A stretch of 64,000 nt of DNA from a virus: the IMG/VR virus record IMGVR_UViG_3300034175_000060, positions 1 to 64,000 of that record. The stretch is one strand, 5' to 3'. Of this stretch, positions 7,790 through 15,869 are shown piece by piece; positions within the stretch are counted from its first letter, which is position 1, and each line of letters begins with the position of its first letter. Made by a program: the position numbers and the translations under genes. The notes under the pieces were generated by a model. That model was given only the letters and a program-made list of their open reading frames with translations, made no database searches and was not told the DNA's origin.

Positions 7790-8442
7790 TTGGCGAAAGA
7801 TTCAACAGATGGTTGGTTGTTGTACGCGGTGAGGACTATATCTACCCAAGTACCGGCAAGAGTGCTATAAGATATATTTGTTCTTGTGATTGTGGAGAGA
7901 CTAAGTTGGTGCACAAGAGTCATCTCAAGAACGGTTCTAGTCAGTCTTGTGGTTGTCTAAATCGTGAGATTTCTTCTACTGCTGGTGGCTTGTCTCAGAC
8001 TCGTGCTTACAGGTCTTGGTCAGGGATGATTGGCAGAACGGACCCTAACAACACTCAAGCATCCAATCAATCTTACAGAGACAAAGGAATTACTTGTAGC
8101 GAAGATTGGAAATCCTTTGAAAACTTCTACAGAGACATGGGAGATTGTCCAGAGGGTTATGAGCTAGAACGGGAAGATGTTATGGGAAACTACTGTAAAG
8201 AGAATTGCACATGGTCAGACGAAGTTACCCAAGCAACTAACCGCACAAAGTTCAGTAACAACACTTCTGGTTATACTGGCGTAAGTTGGAGCGAACAACA
8301 TAACAAGTGGCGAGTTGGTCTTTACGTAAACAAGATACGTTATGAAGGCGGGTTATTTGAGAAGGATGATTTTGCCTCTGCTGTAAAGGCCAGAAAAGCA
8401 CTTGAATTAAAGCATCTTGGTTACATAAAGGATCACATGTGA
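7786..8442 (+). CDS. HNH homing endonuclease with CxC ribbon and AP2 domain
   Basis: A 218-aa protein in three parts. First, a zinc-ribbon-like start with YICSCDCGETKLV and SQSCGCLNREI (residues 30-66). Second, a degenerate HNH region (YRSWSGMIGRT, CPEGYELEREDVMGNYCKENC, TWSDEVTQATNRTK). Third, a C-terminal AP2 module (SGYTGVSWSEQHNKWRVGLY). The same architecture occurs at 39992. It overlaps both neighbours by 4 and 1 bp. Confidence 0.82.
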   Translation: MIGERFNRWLVVVRGEDYIYPSTGKSAIRYICSCDCGETKLVHKSHLKNGSSQSCGCLNREISSTAGGLSQTRAYRSWSGMIGRTDPNNTQASNQSYRDKGITCSEDWKSFENFYRDMGDCPEGYELEREDVMGNYCKENCTWSDEVTQATNRTKFSNNTSGYTGVSWSEQHNKWRVGLYVNKIRYEGGLFEKDDFASAVKARKALELKHLGYIKDHM

Positions 8443-8693
8443 TGGAACAAGTCCCAATAAGCCTACACGGCCTTCCAATTCAAGCTGTCCTCATCAGCAA
8501 TGGACAAATAGGTTTTATTAAGATGGGAATGTTCCCTACGATATTCGACTGGAATAATGAGACAATCATTTCCCAAGAAAATATTATTGTGAAAGGTGAG
8601 ACATTCCTGTATAATCATGGATACAGAGCTTCTGAGAATCTTAAGGATTGGCTCACGAGTTTGATGATAGATAATCCGTTTGAGGAGAATTAA
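8442..8693 (+). CDS. Hypothetical protein
   Basis: An 83-aa protein. ATG 8442 follows AAGGA; a GTG three bases earlier is an alternative. It has hydrophobic beta-like strands (ISLHGLPIQAVLISNGQIGF) and an acidic end. It is coupled to both neighbours. The function is unknown. Confidence 0.5.
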   Translation: MEQVPISLHGLPIQAVLISNGQIGFIKMGMFPTIFDWNNETIISQENIIVKGETFLYNHGYRASENLKDWLTSLMIDNPFEEN

Positions 8694-8914
8694 TGGAACC
8701 AGAGGCATTATTCGACAGCATCACTCGCATGAGGATTGTGGAGAAATCAAACGGCAGGTTTGCGACAGAGTTCCTTTCATGTTCAGAGTGGCATCCTAGT
8801 TGGGATTTTAAAACGCTAGAGGGTGCTGAAAATTGTATAAGGAAAGCTTTGACTCTTCTACAAAATAGGCGTGTACCTACCACAGTAAAAATTATTAAGG
8901 AGTATGAAGTATGA
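8693..8914 (+). CDS. Hypothetical protein
   Basis: A 73-aa protein starting in a TAATG overlap. It contains FLSCSEWHPSWDFKTL and ends in a Lys-rich strand. It resembles short phage-specific proteins; no family is recognised. Confidence 0.5.
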   Translation: MEPEALFDSITRMRIVEKSNGRFATEFLSCSEWHPSWDFKTLEGAENCIRKALTLLQNRRVPTTVKIIKEYEV

Positions 8915-9363
8915 AAAGTAAAGCAATTAGCAACGCATACGAGAGTGTTTATAAGTTTCACGAGATTGCAGGAGTTCTAGATAACCCTGATTATGAAACC
9001 GTAGACCTGTATAACAGTCTGGCCTTCGAAGAACTGAGCGAGAGCATCACAGCATTAGAAGAGAACAATCCTGTAGAAATACTCGACGGCGCAATTGATG
9101 AGTTCTACATTGCTTGCGGTAAGCTTGCGGTGTTGGAGAAGATGGGATACAATGTAGAAGAAGCCATCAAACGGGTATGCGACAACAATTTGTCGAAGTT
9201 TCCTAGCCTTGTAGATGGTTGTGCACATTTGAAAGAGTATACTGCAACTGTGAATCAGAAACATAATGTGTATGTAATTAAAGATGGAAATGGTAAGATT
9301 CGGAAGCCCGAAGGATTTGTCGGAGTTGTGCTGAATGACTTAGTACCGGGAGTTAAATCGTGA
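8911..9363 (+). CDS. MazG-like nucleotide pyrophosphohydrolase
   Basis: A 150-aa all-helical protein. FEELSESITALEE (about residues 32-45) and EILDGAIDEFYIACGKLAVLE (about 51-71) give the EExxE and ExxD pattern of MazG / PRA-PH hydrolases. The following EAIKRVCDNNLSKFP matches the N-x-x-K-F element of that fold. These enzymes remove pyrophosphate from NTPs or dNTPs; here the gene lies two genes upstream of nrdA. ATGA overlap with the previous gene. Confidence 0.65.
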   Translation: MKSKAISNAYESVYKFHEIAGVLDNPDYETVDLYNSLAFEELSESITALEENNPVEILDGAIDEFYIACGKLAVLEKMGYNVEEAIKRVCDNNLSKFPSLVDGCAHLKEYTATVNQKHNVYVIKDGNGKIRKPEGFVGVVLNDLVPGVKS

Positions 9364-9941
9364 TTAGCATCAGCCTCACAGATATGAAATTAGTCTCAGA
9401 ACTCTCAGAGATGTCAGAAATTGAAATGGTACAAATTGAGAACGATGAGTTGATGCAGAAGTATTTTTACCAGATTGGAATGGATTGTTATGATTTCCCC
9501 TTCGTATATGTACCAAACAAGCATCGTACCCTTGCTGGTGAAGTGGTCACAGGATTTAGGTGCGTGGGTGAGTTGCGCTGTGACTCCGCTTTCCGTGATA
9601 GCTATTTGGCTGGGATCACAGAGCGCCTAATTATCAGTAGCTACTTGGACACTTCTTTGATGCTAGAGATTGCAGAGTTGTCTTATAAAGTACGAGACTT
9701 CGACGACTACCTCAATGACTGTGACAGTATTGACTTTGACGAGAGTCGTGCGCTATTCCCAGCAAATCAGTTGGAAGATGACTGGGTAGAACAAGAAGCA
9801 ATTATTAAGAATCTGCAAGATGTCTTGACTATGATACGTGGTCCTGTGTATAATGCTTCTGGTGCTCTTAAGACAGCAGAAGAGTACAAAGAGTTTGCTG
9901 TAGCACGAGAATTTTATGAGGAGAAGTATGCAACGAATTAA
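9360..9941 (+). CDS. Hypothetical acidic protein, GTG start
   Basis: A 193-aa protein. GTG 9360 overlaps the upstream TGA and follows GGGAG. It is strongly acidic (DYLNDCDSIDFDESRALF) and mostly helical. It overlaps the nrdA start by 14 bp, so it may affect nrdA translation. No known family. Confidence 0.5.
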   Translation: MISISLTDMKLVSELSEMSEIEMVQIENDELMQKYFYQIGMDCYDFPFVYVPNKHRTLAGEVVTGFRCVGELRCDSAFRDSYLAGITERLIISSYLDTSLMLEIAELSYKVRDFDDYLNDCDSIDFDESRALFPANQLEDDWVEQEAIIKNLQDVLTMIRGPVYNASGALKTAEEYKEFAVAREFYEEKYATN

Positions 9942-11763
9942 TTACCAAGGGATTGAGATTCACCAAGAAGACCCAGAGTACATCACTGAGTTCTCCAAAA
10001 CTCTCGTAGATGGCTTTTACAAGCGTGACGATGAAACTGTATCACAAGCCTTATCCCGCCCTGCTGTAGCTTTCTGTCAAGGTGACTACGAGTTTGCTCA
10101 GCGCATTTATGACTATGCTTCAAAAGGCTGGTTCATGTATGCAGGGCGAGTATTGTCAAATAGTCAGCGTGGCAGTTGGGTAAAGAAGGAGAATCCTACC
10201 GATTGGCGTACTCATGACTTTGTGGCAGAAGAGAAGTTCTATGGTCAACCTATCAATTGCTTCGCCTTTAATGTACCAGATACGGCTAAAGGTCAAGTAA
10301 GCGTTATTCAAGAACTTGCAGAACTTTGTATGATGGGTGGTGGCACAGCAGCCCACATGGACATTCGTGGTATTGGTGGCAAGGCTGTCGGTCCAATCCC
10401 TTATATGAAGATGATGGACAGTGCTATTGCATACTTCCAACAAGGTAAAAGCAAACGTGCAGCACTTTGTGCATACTTGGATGTAGATCATCCAGACATC
10501 ATTGAGCACATCCGTTTCCGTACTCCGGGGGGTGATACCAAACGCCGCAGTGACAACCGTAAGCAGTTTCACGTAGCGGTCAATCTCACAGATGTGTTTA
10601 TTGATGCTGTATTGCAGAACAAAGATTATGATTTGAAATGCCCTCACTCTGGTCGAGTATTTGAAACTCTGCCAGCACGTAAAGTATGGGAAGAAATCAT
10701 GGAAACTCGTGCACTCACTGGTGAGCCATTCCTGTTGAAGATTGATGCAGTAAATCGTAACCTGCCACAATCCCAGAAGGATTTAGGTTTGGAAATTCGT
10801 GGCTCCAATCTGTGTACGGAAATCACCTTGCCTACTAATGCAGAACGAAGCTTTGTGTGCTGCTTGAGTAGTTTGAATCTGGAGAAGTTTGACGAGTGGA
10901 AAGATAGCAATATCGTAGAAGACCTTGTACGTTTCTTGGATAATGTCCTGCAAAGCTTCATTGACTTGGCTCCTGATACAATTAGTCGTGCTAAGTATAG
11001 TGCATCAAGGGAGCGTGCAATTGGAATTGGTGCTATGGGTTTCCACGGTTATCTCCAGAGTAAGAGTATTCCGTTTGAAGGTGGCGGTTTCAACAGTTCT
11101 GTGCAGCACACTAACATCTTGTTTAAACATATTACTGAACGTGGCGTGGCGGGCAGTCGGCAACTTGCTATTGAACGCGGCGAGCCGGAAGATATGAAAG
11201 GCACAGGTTTGCGAAACTCTCGTCTGTTTGCTTTGGCTCCTAACGCAAACAACTCGGATTTGCTGAATACTTCACCAACAATTGAGCCTTATTTCCGTAA
11301 CATCTTCTTGAAGAGTACGAAGGCTGGTAATTTTGTTGTGAAGAACATGCATCTTGCCAAAGTGTTGCAGAAGTATGGTAAAGATAATGATGCAGAATGG
11401 AAGAGTATCAAGGACAACGAGGGACGTGTTGACCATTTAGAGTACCTTACAGATCACGAGAAGCTTGTTTTCAAAGTGGCTATGGAAATGGACCAACATT
11501 GGATCGTTGAGCTTGCAGAGCATCGTGGGGCTATCATGGGGGAACACGGGCAGGCTCAGTCACTGAATGTGTACATTCCGTTTGGCAGCACTAAGAAGTA
11601 TGCAAACAGCATCCACCTTAAGTTTCTGAAAAGTCCTAATGTCTACACGATGTATTATTACAGAAGCGAGCGAGAAGGTAATAGTGACAATGCTAAAGTG
11701 ATTGAACGTAAAGCATTGGTTGATTGGTCTGACACTGGCGAATGTCTTTCGTGCGAGGGATGA
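9928..11763 (+). CDS. nrdA: Ribonucleoside-diphosphate reductase, large subunit (class Ia)
   Basis: A 611-aa protein that reduces ribonucleotides to deoxyribonucleotides together with NrdB. Active-site elements are present: PINCFAFNV (first redox Cys), GSNLCTEITLPT (Asn, radical Cys and Glu), FVCCLSSLNL (second redox Cys) and the C-terminal shuttle pair CLSCEG. GIGAMGFHGYLQ is also typical. The protein is about 150 residues shorter than cellular NrdA and begins directly with the catalytic region. It therefore lacks the N-terminal ATP-cone and is probably not shut down by dATP. ATG 9928 (after AGGAG 9918-9922) is preferred to ATG 9916, which lies at that ribosome site. Confidence 0.95.
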   Translation: MQRINYQGIEIHQEDPEYITEFSKTLVDGFYKRDDETVSQALSRPAVAFCQGDYEFAQRIYDYASKGWFMYAGRVLSNSQRGSWVKKENPTDWRTHDFVAEEKFYGQPINCFAFNVPDTAKGQVSVIQELAELCMMGGGTAAHMDIRGIGGKAVGPIPYMKMMDSAIAYFQQGKSKRAALCAYLDVDHPDIIEHIRFRTPGGDTKRRSDNRKQFHVAVNLTDVFIDAVLQNKDYDLKCPHSGRVFETLPARKVWEEIMETRALTGEPFLLKIDAVNRNLPQSQKDLGLEIRGSNLCTEITLPTNAERSFVCCLSSLNLEKFDEWKDSNIVEDLVRFLDNVLQSFIDLAPDTISRAKYSASRERAIGIGAMGFHGYLQSKSIPFEGGGFNSSVQHTNILFKHITERGVAGSRQLAIERGEPEDMKGTGLRNSRLFALAPNANNSDLLNTSPTIEPYFRNIFLKSTKAGNFVVKNMHLAKVLQKYGKDNDAEWKSIKDNEGRVDHLEYLTDHEKLVFKVAMEMDQHWIVELAEHRGAIMGEHGQAQSLNVYIPFGSTKKYANSIHLKFLKSPNVYTMYYYRSEREGNSDNAKVIERKALVDWSDTGECLSCEG

Positions 11764-11764
11764 T

Positions 11765-12721
11765 ATGAATAAGATTACAGAAGCTACAACAATTTTCGTC
11801 CCTAAGTATCATAAGTTGAAGGAAGTGTATGACAAGCATGAGCGCGCACATTGGTTACCTGATGAAGCCGACATGTCTACTGATGTAGCACAGTGGAAAG
11901 ACGGCACAATCACTGAAGGGCAGAAGCAGTATATCAAGATGATTTTGCGAGGCTTTACCCAAGCTGATACGAATGTTTGTGCTGGATACGTTGAGAAGCT
12001 TTTGCCAGTGTTTAAGAACGCTGATGCTCGTATCATGTTGTTATCCTTTGCTGGGCGTGAGACAACTCACATGTATGGGTACAAACGACTTAACGAAACA
12101 TTGGGTTACGATAGTCAGGAGTTCATGTCAGAATTCCTCTCTTACAAAGAGATGAAGGACAAGCATGATTTCATGATTGAAGACATTGACTTGCGTTCTA
12201 ACAAGAACAAGGCTGAATATCTTGCAAAGCAAATCTTGATGGAAGGTGTTAATCTGTTTGCATCGTTCGCTATGCTGCTTAACTTCTCACGGCTGGGTCA
12301 ACTTCCCGGAATGGTGAGCGTCAACCAGTGGAGTGTAATTGATGAGTCAATGCACGTTGAGGGTTTGGCAGAGTTGTTCCGAATCTTTATTGATGAAAAT
12401 CCTTCGATTGTAAATGAAGAATTCAAGAAGGTTATTTACAACACGGCGCGTAAAGTTGTAGAGATTGAAGATGCAAACATTGATCTTTGCTACTCTGTAG
12501 ATGTTCCTGACAAGCTCTCTAAACAAGACTTGAAAGACTACATCCGGCTTATCTGTGACTACCGTATGCAGCAGATGGGATTCAAACCGCAGTTTGGTAT
12601 CACTGAGAACCCTTTGCCGTTTATTGAGGAAATCACTGGCGATGGTGTGTTTGGCAACTTCTTTGAAGCGACTATCACTGCCTACAGCAAAGACTCCCTG
12701 ACAGGTGAGTGGGAATACTAA
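11765..12721 (+). CDS. nrdB: Ribonucleoside-diphosphate reductase, small subunit
   Basis: A 318-aa di-iron radical subunit. Metal ligands are visible: Asp in FTQADTNVC, Glu and His in GRETTHMYGY, Glu in ILMEGVNLF, and Glu and His in IDESMHVEG. The Tyr four residues after the first His (HMYGY) matches the radical Tyr of E. coli NrdB. ATG 11765 lies 1 nt after the nrdA stop and follows GAGGGA. A longer reading from ATG 11702 inside nrdA is less likely. Confidence 0.95.
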   Translation: MNKITEATTIFVPKYHKLKEVYDKHERAHWLPDEADMSTDVAQWKDGTITEGQKQYIKMILRGFTQADTNVCAGYVEKLLPVFKNADARIMLLSFAGRETTHMYGYKRLNETLGYDSQEFMSEFLSYKEMKDKHDFMIEDIDLRSNKNKAEYLAKQILMEGVNLFASFAMLLNFSRLGQLPGMVSVNQWSVIDESMHVEGLAELFRIFIDENPSIVNEEFKKVIYNTARKVVEIEDANIDLCYSVDVPDKLSKQDLKDYIRLICDYRMQQMGFKPQFGITENPLPFIEEITGDGVFGNFFEATITAYSKDSLTGEWEY

Positions 12722-12724
12722 AGC

Positions 12725-12753
12725 TTGACAAACGGGAGAAGACTCTATACAAT
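12725..12753 (+). promoter_or_regulatory. Sigma70-type promoter after nrdB
   Basis: TTGACA (12725-12730), 17-bp spacer, TACAAT (12748-12753), just downstream of the nrdB stop. It is identical in both boxes and spacing to the promoter at 2156. Confidence 0.7.
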
Positions 12754-12777
12754 GAGCTTCTCACAATAAGGAGAACT

Positions 12778-12957
12778 ATGAAACAACTTAAACAATTAGC
12801 TTCATTGCTAATCACTATCCCGCTAGCCTTCATTGCATTGCTAGTGATTATCGTAAGTGGAACTGTCACAATTACTGTGATGGCTGTGGCTCTGTACACT
12901 TGGGTAATCTGCAATGGGATGAAAACTGTGTATAAAATGATTTTGAAATCTAACTAA
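12778..12957 (+). CDS. Small membrane protein
   Basis: A 59-aa protein starting at ATG 12778 after AAGGAG. It has one long or two short membrane spans (LITIPLAFIALLVIIVSGTV, VMAVALYTWVIC) and a basic C-terminus. The function is unknown. Confidence 0.6.
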   Translation: MKQLKQLASLLITIPLAFIALLVIIVSGTVTITVMAVALYTWVICNGMKTVYKMILKSN

Positions 12958-12966
12958 GGAATAACA

Positions 12967-13338
12967 ATGACCACCAATAACATCACCCTGCAATCCTACG
13001 CACAAGAAGTTCTGCCAAGTCTGCGCGCTCTTGATACTAAATCTCAAGTGCTTAAAGAATGGGAAGCGGACCAAACTTTTCTAACTCAGAAAAAAGCCGA
13101 AATCAAAGCTATTCAAGAAGAGATGAAAGCTTATGTGGAGAACAAAGAACCAGACTTGGTACGTGAAATTAAAGATCTGAAAACTGATATTGGCTTGGCT
13201 GTAAAAGCTATGGTCAAAGGTACTGATTATAAGAGTGCTCAGATGAAACAATACCTATCTAGTCGCGCAAAAGATAAGGTAGATGATGTGCTAGCCAAGG
13301 CAGAATTATTTGAAGAACTGGAAGAAGTTCTCAACTAA
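12967..13338 (+). CDS. Hypothetical coiled-coil protein
   Basis: A 123-aa Lys/Glu-rich helical protein. The segment KKAEIKAIQEEMKAYVENKE and the following repeats predict coiled coil. The end is acidic (ELFEELEEVLN). It is served by the 12725 promoter and followed by a terminator. The family is unknown. Confidence 0.6.
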   Translation: MTTNNITLQSYAQEVLPSLRALDTKSQVLKEWEADQTFLTQKKAEIKAIQEEMKAYVENKEPDLVREIKDLKTDIGLAVKAMVKGTDYKSAQMKQYLSSRAKDKVDDVLAKAELFEELEEVLN

Positions 13339-13358
13339 TCTATTTTTGTTAATCAATT

Positions 13359-13376
13359 GCCCCTGTCGGGGCTTTT
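13359..13376 (+). terminator. Intrinsic terminator
   Basis: GCCCC (13359-13363), loop TGTC, GGGGC (13368-13372), then TTTT. It closes the transcript from 12725; an HNH gene has been placed directly after it. Confidence 0.75.
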
Positions 13377-13390
13377 AGTATTGGGGATTT

Positions 13391-13951
13391 ATGAAAGAAT
13401 TTGATGTGCACGAATGGTTTTATTATGATGCAAATAGTCCCACTGGTCTGAGGTGGAATAAGGAAATTAGGTCAGGCAGAGATGGTTGTATTCTCAAGCA
13501 TAACAAAGGTGATATAGCAGGTTACCACGATCATAATAAAGGATATCTGAAGGTCTCAGCCAATCACACGAGTCGCTGTGTCCATCGCCTTGTCTGGGAG
13601 ATTTTCTACGGACAAACTGACTTGCAAATTGACCACATTGACGGAATTAAAAACAACAATAAAATAGAGAATCTCAGGCCGGTGGACAATAAGACTAATT
13701 GTAAAAATAAAAATATGTACAAGTGTAATAGCACAGGCGTCACGGGTGTTGGATTCACGACTACTAATAACGGAGTTCTTTACGTTATGGGTTACTACAA
13801 GGATGAGAATTGCAAGAATTGTCGCAAGCACTTTTCTACCAAAAAGTTCGGACTTTTGCCAGCATTTAAGATGGCTGTAGAATATAGGCAAAGAATGATT
13901 GCTCAACTAATCGAGGAAGGTCAACCTTATACAGAACGTCACGGTAAATAA
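13391..13951 (+). CDS. HNH homing endonuclease with AP2-like end
   Basis: A 186-aa paralogue of the 134-718 protein. It has HEWFYYDANSPTGLRW, the HNH core VHRLVWEIFYGQTDLQIDHI with DGIKNNNKIENLRPV, the AP2-like STGVTGVGFTTTNNG, and KFGLLPAFKMAVEYRQRMIA. It ends TERHGK. It is the last rightward gene before the strand switch. Confidence 0.85.
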   Translation: MKEFDVHEWFYYDANSPTGLRWNKEIRSGRDGCILKHNKGDIAGYHDHNKGYLKVSANHTSRCVHRLVWEIFYGQTDLQIDHIDGIKNNNKIENLRPVDNKTNCKNKNMYKCNSTGVTGVGFTTTNNGVLYVMGYYKDENCKNCRKHFSTKKFGLLPAFKMAVEYRQRMIAQLIEEGQPYTERHGK

Positions 13952-13954
13952 CGC

Positions 13955-13984
13955 AAAAAGCCCACAACCTTCTCAGGGAGTGGG
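13955..13984 (-). terminator. Terminator for the leftward lysis/late operon
   Basis: On the minus strand CCCAC (13980-13984) pairs with GTGGG (13961-13965), followed by C and five T (plus-strand A 13955-13959). It lies between the convergent HNH and Rz1 genes. Confidence 0.65.
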
Positions 13985-14019
13985 TAAAATCTTTCTACCA
14001 GAAAGAATATCTTTACGTG

Positions 14020-14262
14020 TTACTTGTCTTTTACAGCGTCTATCAATGCCTTGTGAGAATCGTCACAACGATGGTAGATTGCTGCGTTACTAGTTATATT
14101 GGTCAACATATCTTTGCCAGTTAATCCCTGCAATTGCTCCAACGGTTCGCATTGAACTAGGAGTGATGCAGGGATTTTAGCATTTGGGATTGGCTTATTA
14201 GATGCGCAGCCTCCAACGCTAATTAGCAGAAGCACAGCAACAATCTTATTTAGGCGCTTCAT
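14020..14262 (-). CDS. Rz1: Outer-membrane spanin lipoprotein (Rz1)
   Basis: An 80-aa protein with a signal peptide and lipobox (LLLISVGGCAS; lipid-modified Cys near residue 19). The start lies inside the end of the Rz gene, overlapping by 17 bp, which is the classic Rz/Rz1 arrangement. The mature part would cross the periplasm from the outer membrane and join Rz to fuse the two membranes in the last step of lysis. This implies a host with an outer membrane. Confidence 0.8.
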   Translation of the reverse strand: MKRLNKIVAVLLLISVGGCASNKPIPNAKIPASLLVQCEPLEQLQGLTGKDMLTNITSNAAIYHRCDDSHKALIDAVKDK

Positions 14263-14593
14263 AAGCTTCCCCTTTCAGCGCCTTGTTAGCTACGGCCAAT
14301 CCTTGCTCATCAATACACACATTCTTGTATATTTCTCTTTCAACAATCTGAGGAACAATCTTGGTAATTGTGTTAGTCTGGATAATACGTTCAGCTTTAG
14401 TGTTCTCAAGCTTCGTAGCCACTTCTTCATAGCGTGCTTGTGCTTTCTGGTTTGAAGTTGCCTGAGCAACCTTCCAAGCGTCATCTGCTGAGTTGTACCC
14501 TGCGTTATAAGTGAACCAAGCAGCCCCTGCCACAACAGCAATCACAATCAACCACTCAGCAATCTTGGCTTGTATTCCAACGAGATTAAACAT
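14246..14593 (-). CDS. Rz: Inner-membrane spanin (Rz)
   Basis: A 115-aa protein. It has an N-terminal membrane anchor (EWLIVIAVVAGAAWFTYNAG, about residues 12-31), then a periplasmic helical region (RYEEVATKLENTKAERIIQT) predicted as coiled coil. ATG 14593 follows AAGG; longer readings overlap the holin gene. Partner of the overlapping Rz1. Confidence 0.78.
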   Translation of the reverse strand: MFNLVGIQAKIAEWLIVIAVVAGAAWFTYNAGYNSADDAWKVAQATSNQKAQARYEEVATKLENTKAERIIQTNTITKIVPQIVEREIYKNVCIDEQGLAVANKALKGEAYEAPK

Positions 14594-14825
14594 CCTTCTC
14601 ACCTTTAACTTCCAGAGACTGTTTAGTACGAACACGAAGATAAATATTGAATACAACCACAACCATCCCGACAGTTTTAAATATGTTATCTGGGACATAT
14701 TGTGCCATCTGTGGGAGATTATCTTGAACACCTGACACAATATCATTAGCGAAAGGGAAAGCTGCTAGGAACAAACCATTGACCCACATTGTAAGAGATT
14801 TAAAAGCTCCTCTAATCTTGTTCAT
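14586..14825 (-). CDS. Holin-like membrane protein
   Basis: A 79-aa protein with two likely membrane spans (MWVNGLFLAAFPFANDI and TVGMVVVVFNIYLRV) and a basic C-terminus (RTKQSLEVKGEKDV). Size, topology and position between lysozyme and Rz fit a phage holin that permeabilises the inner membrane to release the lysozyme. It overlaps the Rz start by 8 bp. Start ATG 14825 follows AGGGA. Confidence 0.65.
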   Translation of the reverse strand: MNKIRGAFKSLTMWVNGLFLAAFPFANDIVSGVQDNLPQMAQYVPDNIFKTVGMVVVVFNIYLRVRTKQSLEVKGEKDV

Positions 14826-14826
14826 A

Positions 14827-15384
14827 TTATCCCTTTACAGAAGCATACAAATCCGCCTCACGCTTGCGACGATTCCTCAATCCATCGTTAGGCTTACCGT
14901 TTGCTATAATATATTGATTGAATTTATTAAATACAGCAATATGATCTTTAGCTTGCACACGCTTACTGATGTCGTATTTAATGTAATTTGTGATTCCAAT
15001 ATTGTAGACGAGTGAGGTAATGGCAGCTTGTCTCTCAGGAGAGAACGTAGCCAATGCAGGAGTGGCCTTAATAGCTGCTGTCATAAACTCTCGCACACGC
15101 TTGTCAAGCTTTGTATCAGCTTCTTGTTGAGTGTACACAGTGTTCTTGGTAACCCCTTGTGTTTCACCAAAGCCACAAGTATAAGGGGTGGCTTTGAGAT
15201 ATTCCCACTCTTTAGGTACAGCCCATTTACCTTGCAGGTACGCGTTCCACTGATTGTGAGCTTGGATAGCCTGTGCAAGATCGGACGCTGGATCGCAATA
15301 AGCCTTCAGGTAACAACCTTCAGAAAGCTTCACAAGTTTTGTGGCAATCTTTACAGCCGTTTCATTTAAAATAATTTCAGTCAT
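14827..15384 (-). CDS. GH24 lysozyme (endolysin)
   Basis: A 185-aa phage lysozyme. The segment KLSEGCYLKAYCDPASD contains the catalytic Glu. YTCGFGETQGVTKNTVYTQQ corresponds to the TIGYGHT loop. SLVYNIG and GLRNRRKREADLY are typical C-terminal elements. About 35 residues separate the CDP and TCGFGET motifs, longer than in T4-type enzymes. There is no signal peptide, so release should need the holin. It cleaves peptidoglycan glycan strands. Confidence 0.85.
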   Translation of the reverse strand: MTEIILNETAVKIATKLVKLSEGCYLKAYCDPASDLAQAIQAHNQWNAYLQGKWAVPKEWEYLKATPYTCGFGETQGVTKNTVYTQQEADTKLDKRVREFMTAAIKATPALATFSPERQAAITSLVYNIGITNYIKYDISKRVQAKDHIAVFNKFNQYIIANGKPNDGLRNRRKREADLYASVKG

Positions 15385-15445
15385 ATCATTGTTCCTTTAG
15401 GGTAGAATTACAAAAGGGTCGTCTTAGTGCGACCTCAATATTTAA

Positions 15446-15811
15446 TTAGGAGTTGTTGCCGATGTTGTTTGCCCTAAAAAGCAAATTCAACTGGTTCAAA
15501 ATATTTGTCTCGGTGCTTCGCAGTGCTTCCCTCATTTGAGCCATCTGTTCACGCATATCTGCCCGCAACAATTCAATATCCCTATCTGCTCTGGCCTGTG
15601 ATTTCTCTACTAGATGCTTGGCTTCATCCCTCATCTCACTCAATCCTTTTTCAAGTTTAGATTCGATTTTTAGGAATCTATCGAGGTTGCTGGTATCTGA
15701 GTTTTTTAAGTCTTGTATCTCTTGTCTTGCAAAAAACCATACGGTGCTAAAAAGAACTGTTAAGATAAATAACAGTCCGGGGAAAAGCCAACTAAGTGTT
15801 TCTACTGGCAT
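15446..15811 (-). CDS. Membrane-anchored coiled-coil protein in the lysis cassette
   Basis: A 121-aa protein. It has one N-terminal span (LFPGLLFILTVLFSTVWFFA), then a charged coiled coil (KIESKLEKGLSEMRDEAKHL to MREQMAQMREALRSTE). ATG 15811 follows AAGGAC; a longer reading would enter the fibre gene. It could be a second holin, an antiholin or a structural accessory; topology alone does not decide. Confidence 0.5.
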   Translation of the reverse strand: MPVETLSWLFPGLLFILTVLFSTVWFFARQEIQDLKNSDTSNLDRFLKIESKLEKGLSEMRDEAKHLVEKSQARADRDIELLRADMREQMAQMREALRSTETNILNQLNLLFRANNIGNNS

Positions 15812-15869
15812 ATATATAGTCCTTTGTTTAATGTAAAATATAATGATTGAAGATTGCCCTACTACCACC

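Noticed and set aside
10156-10770. 204-codon minus-strand frame opposite nrdA
   Set aside because: It lies opposite conserved NrdA active-site coding; Cys/Thr-rich nonsense composition.
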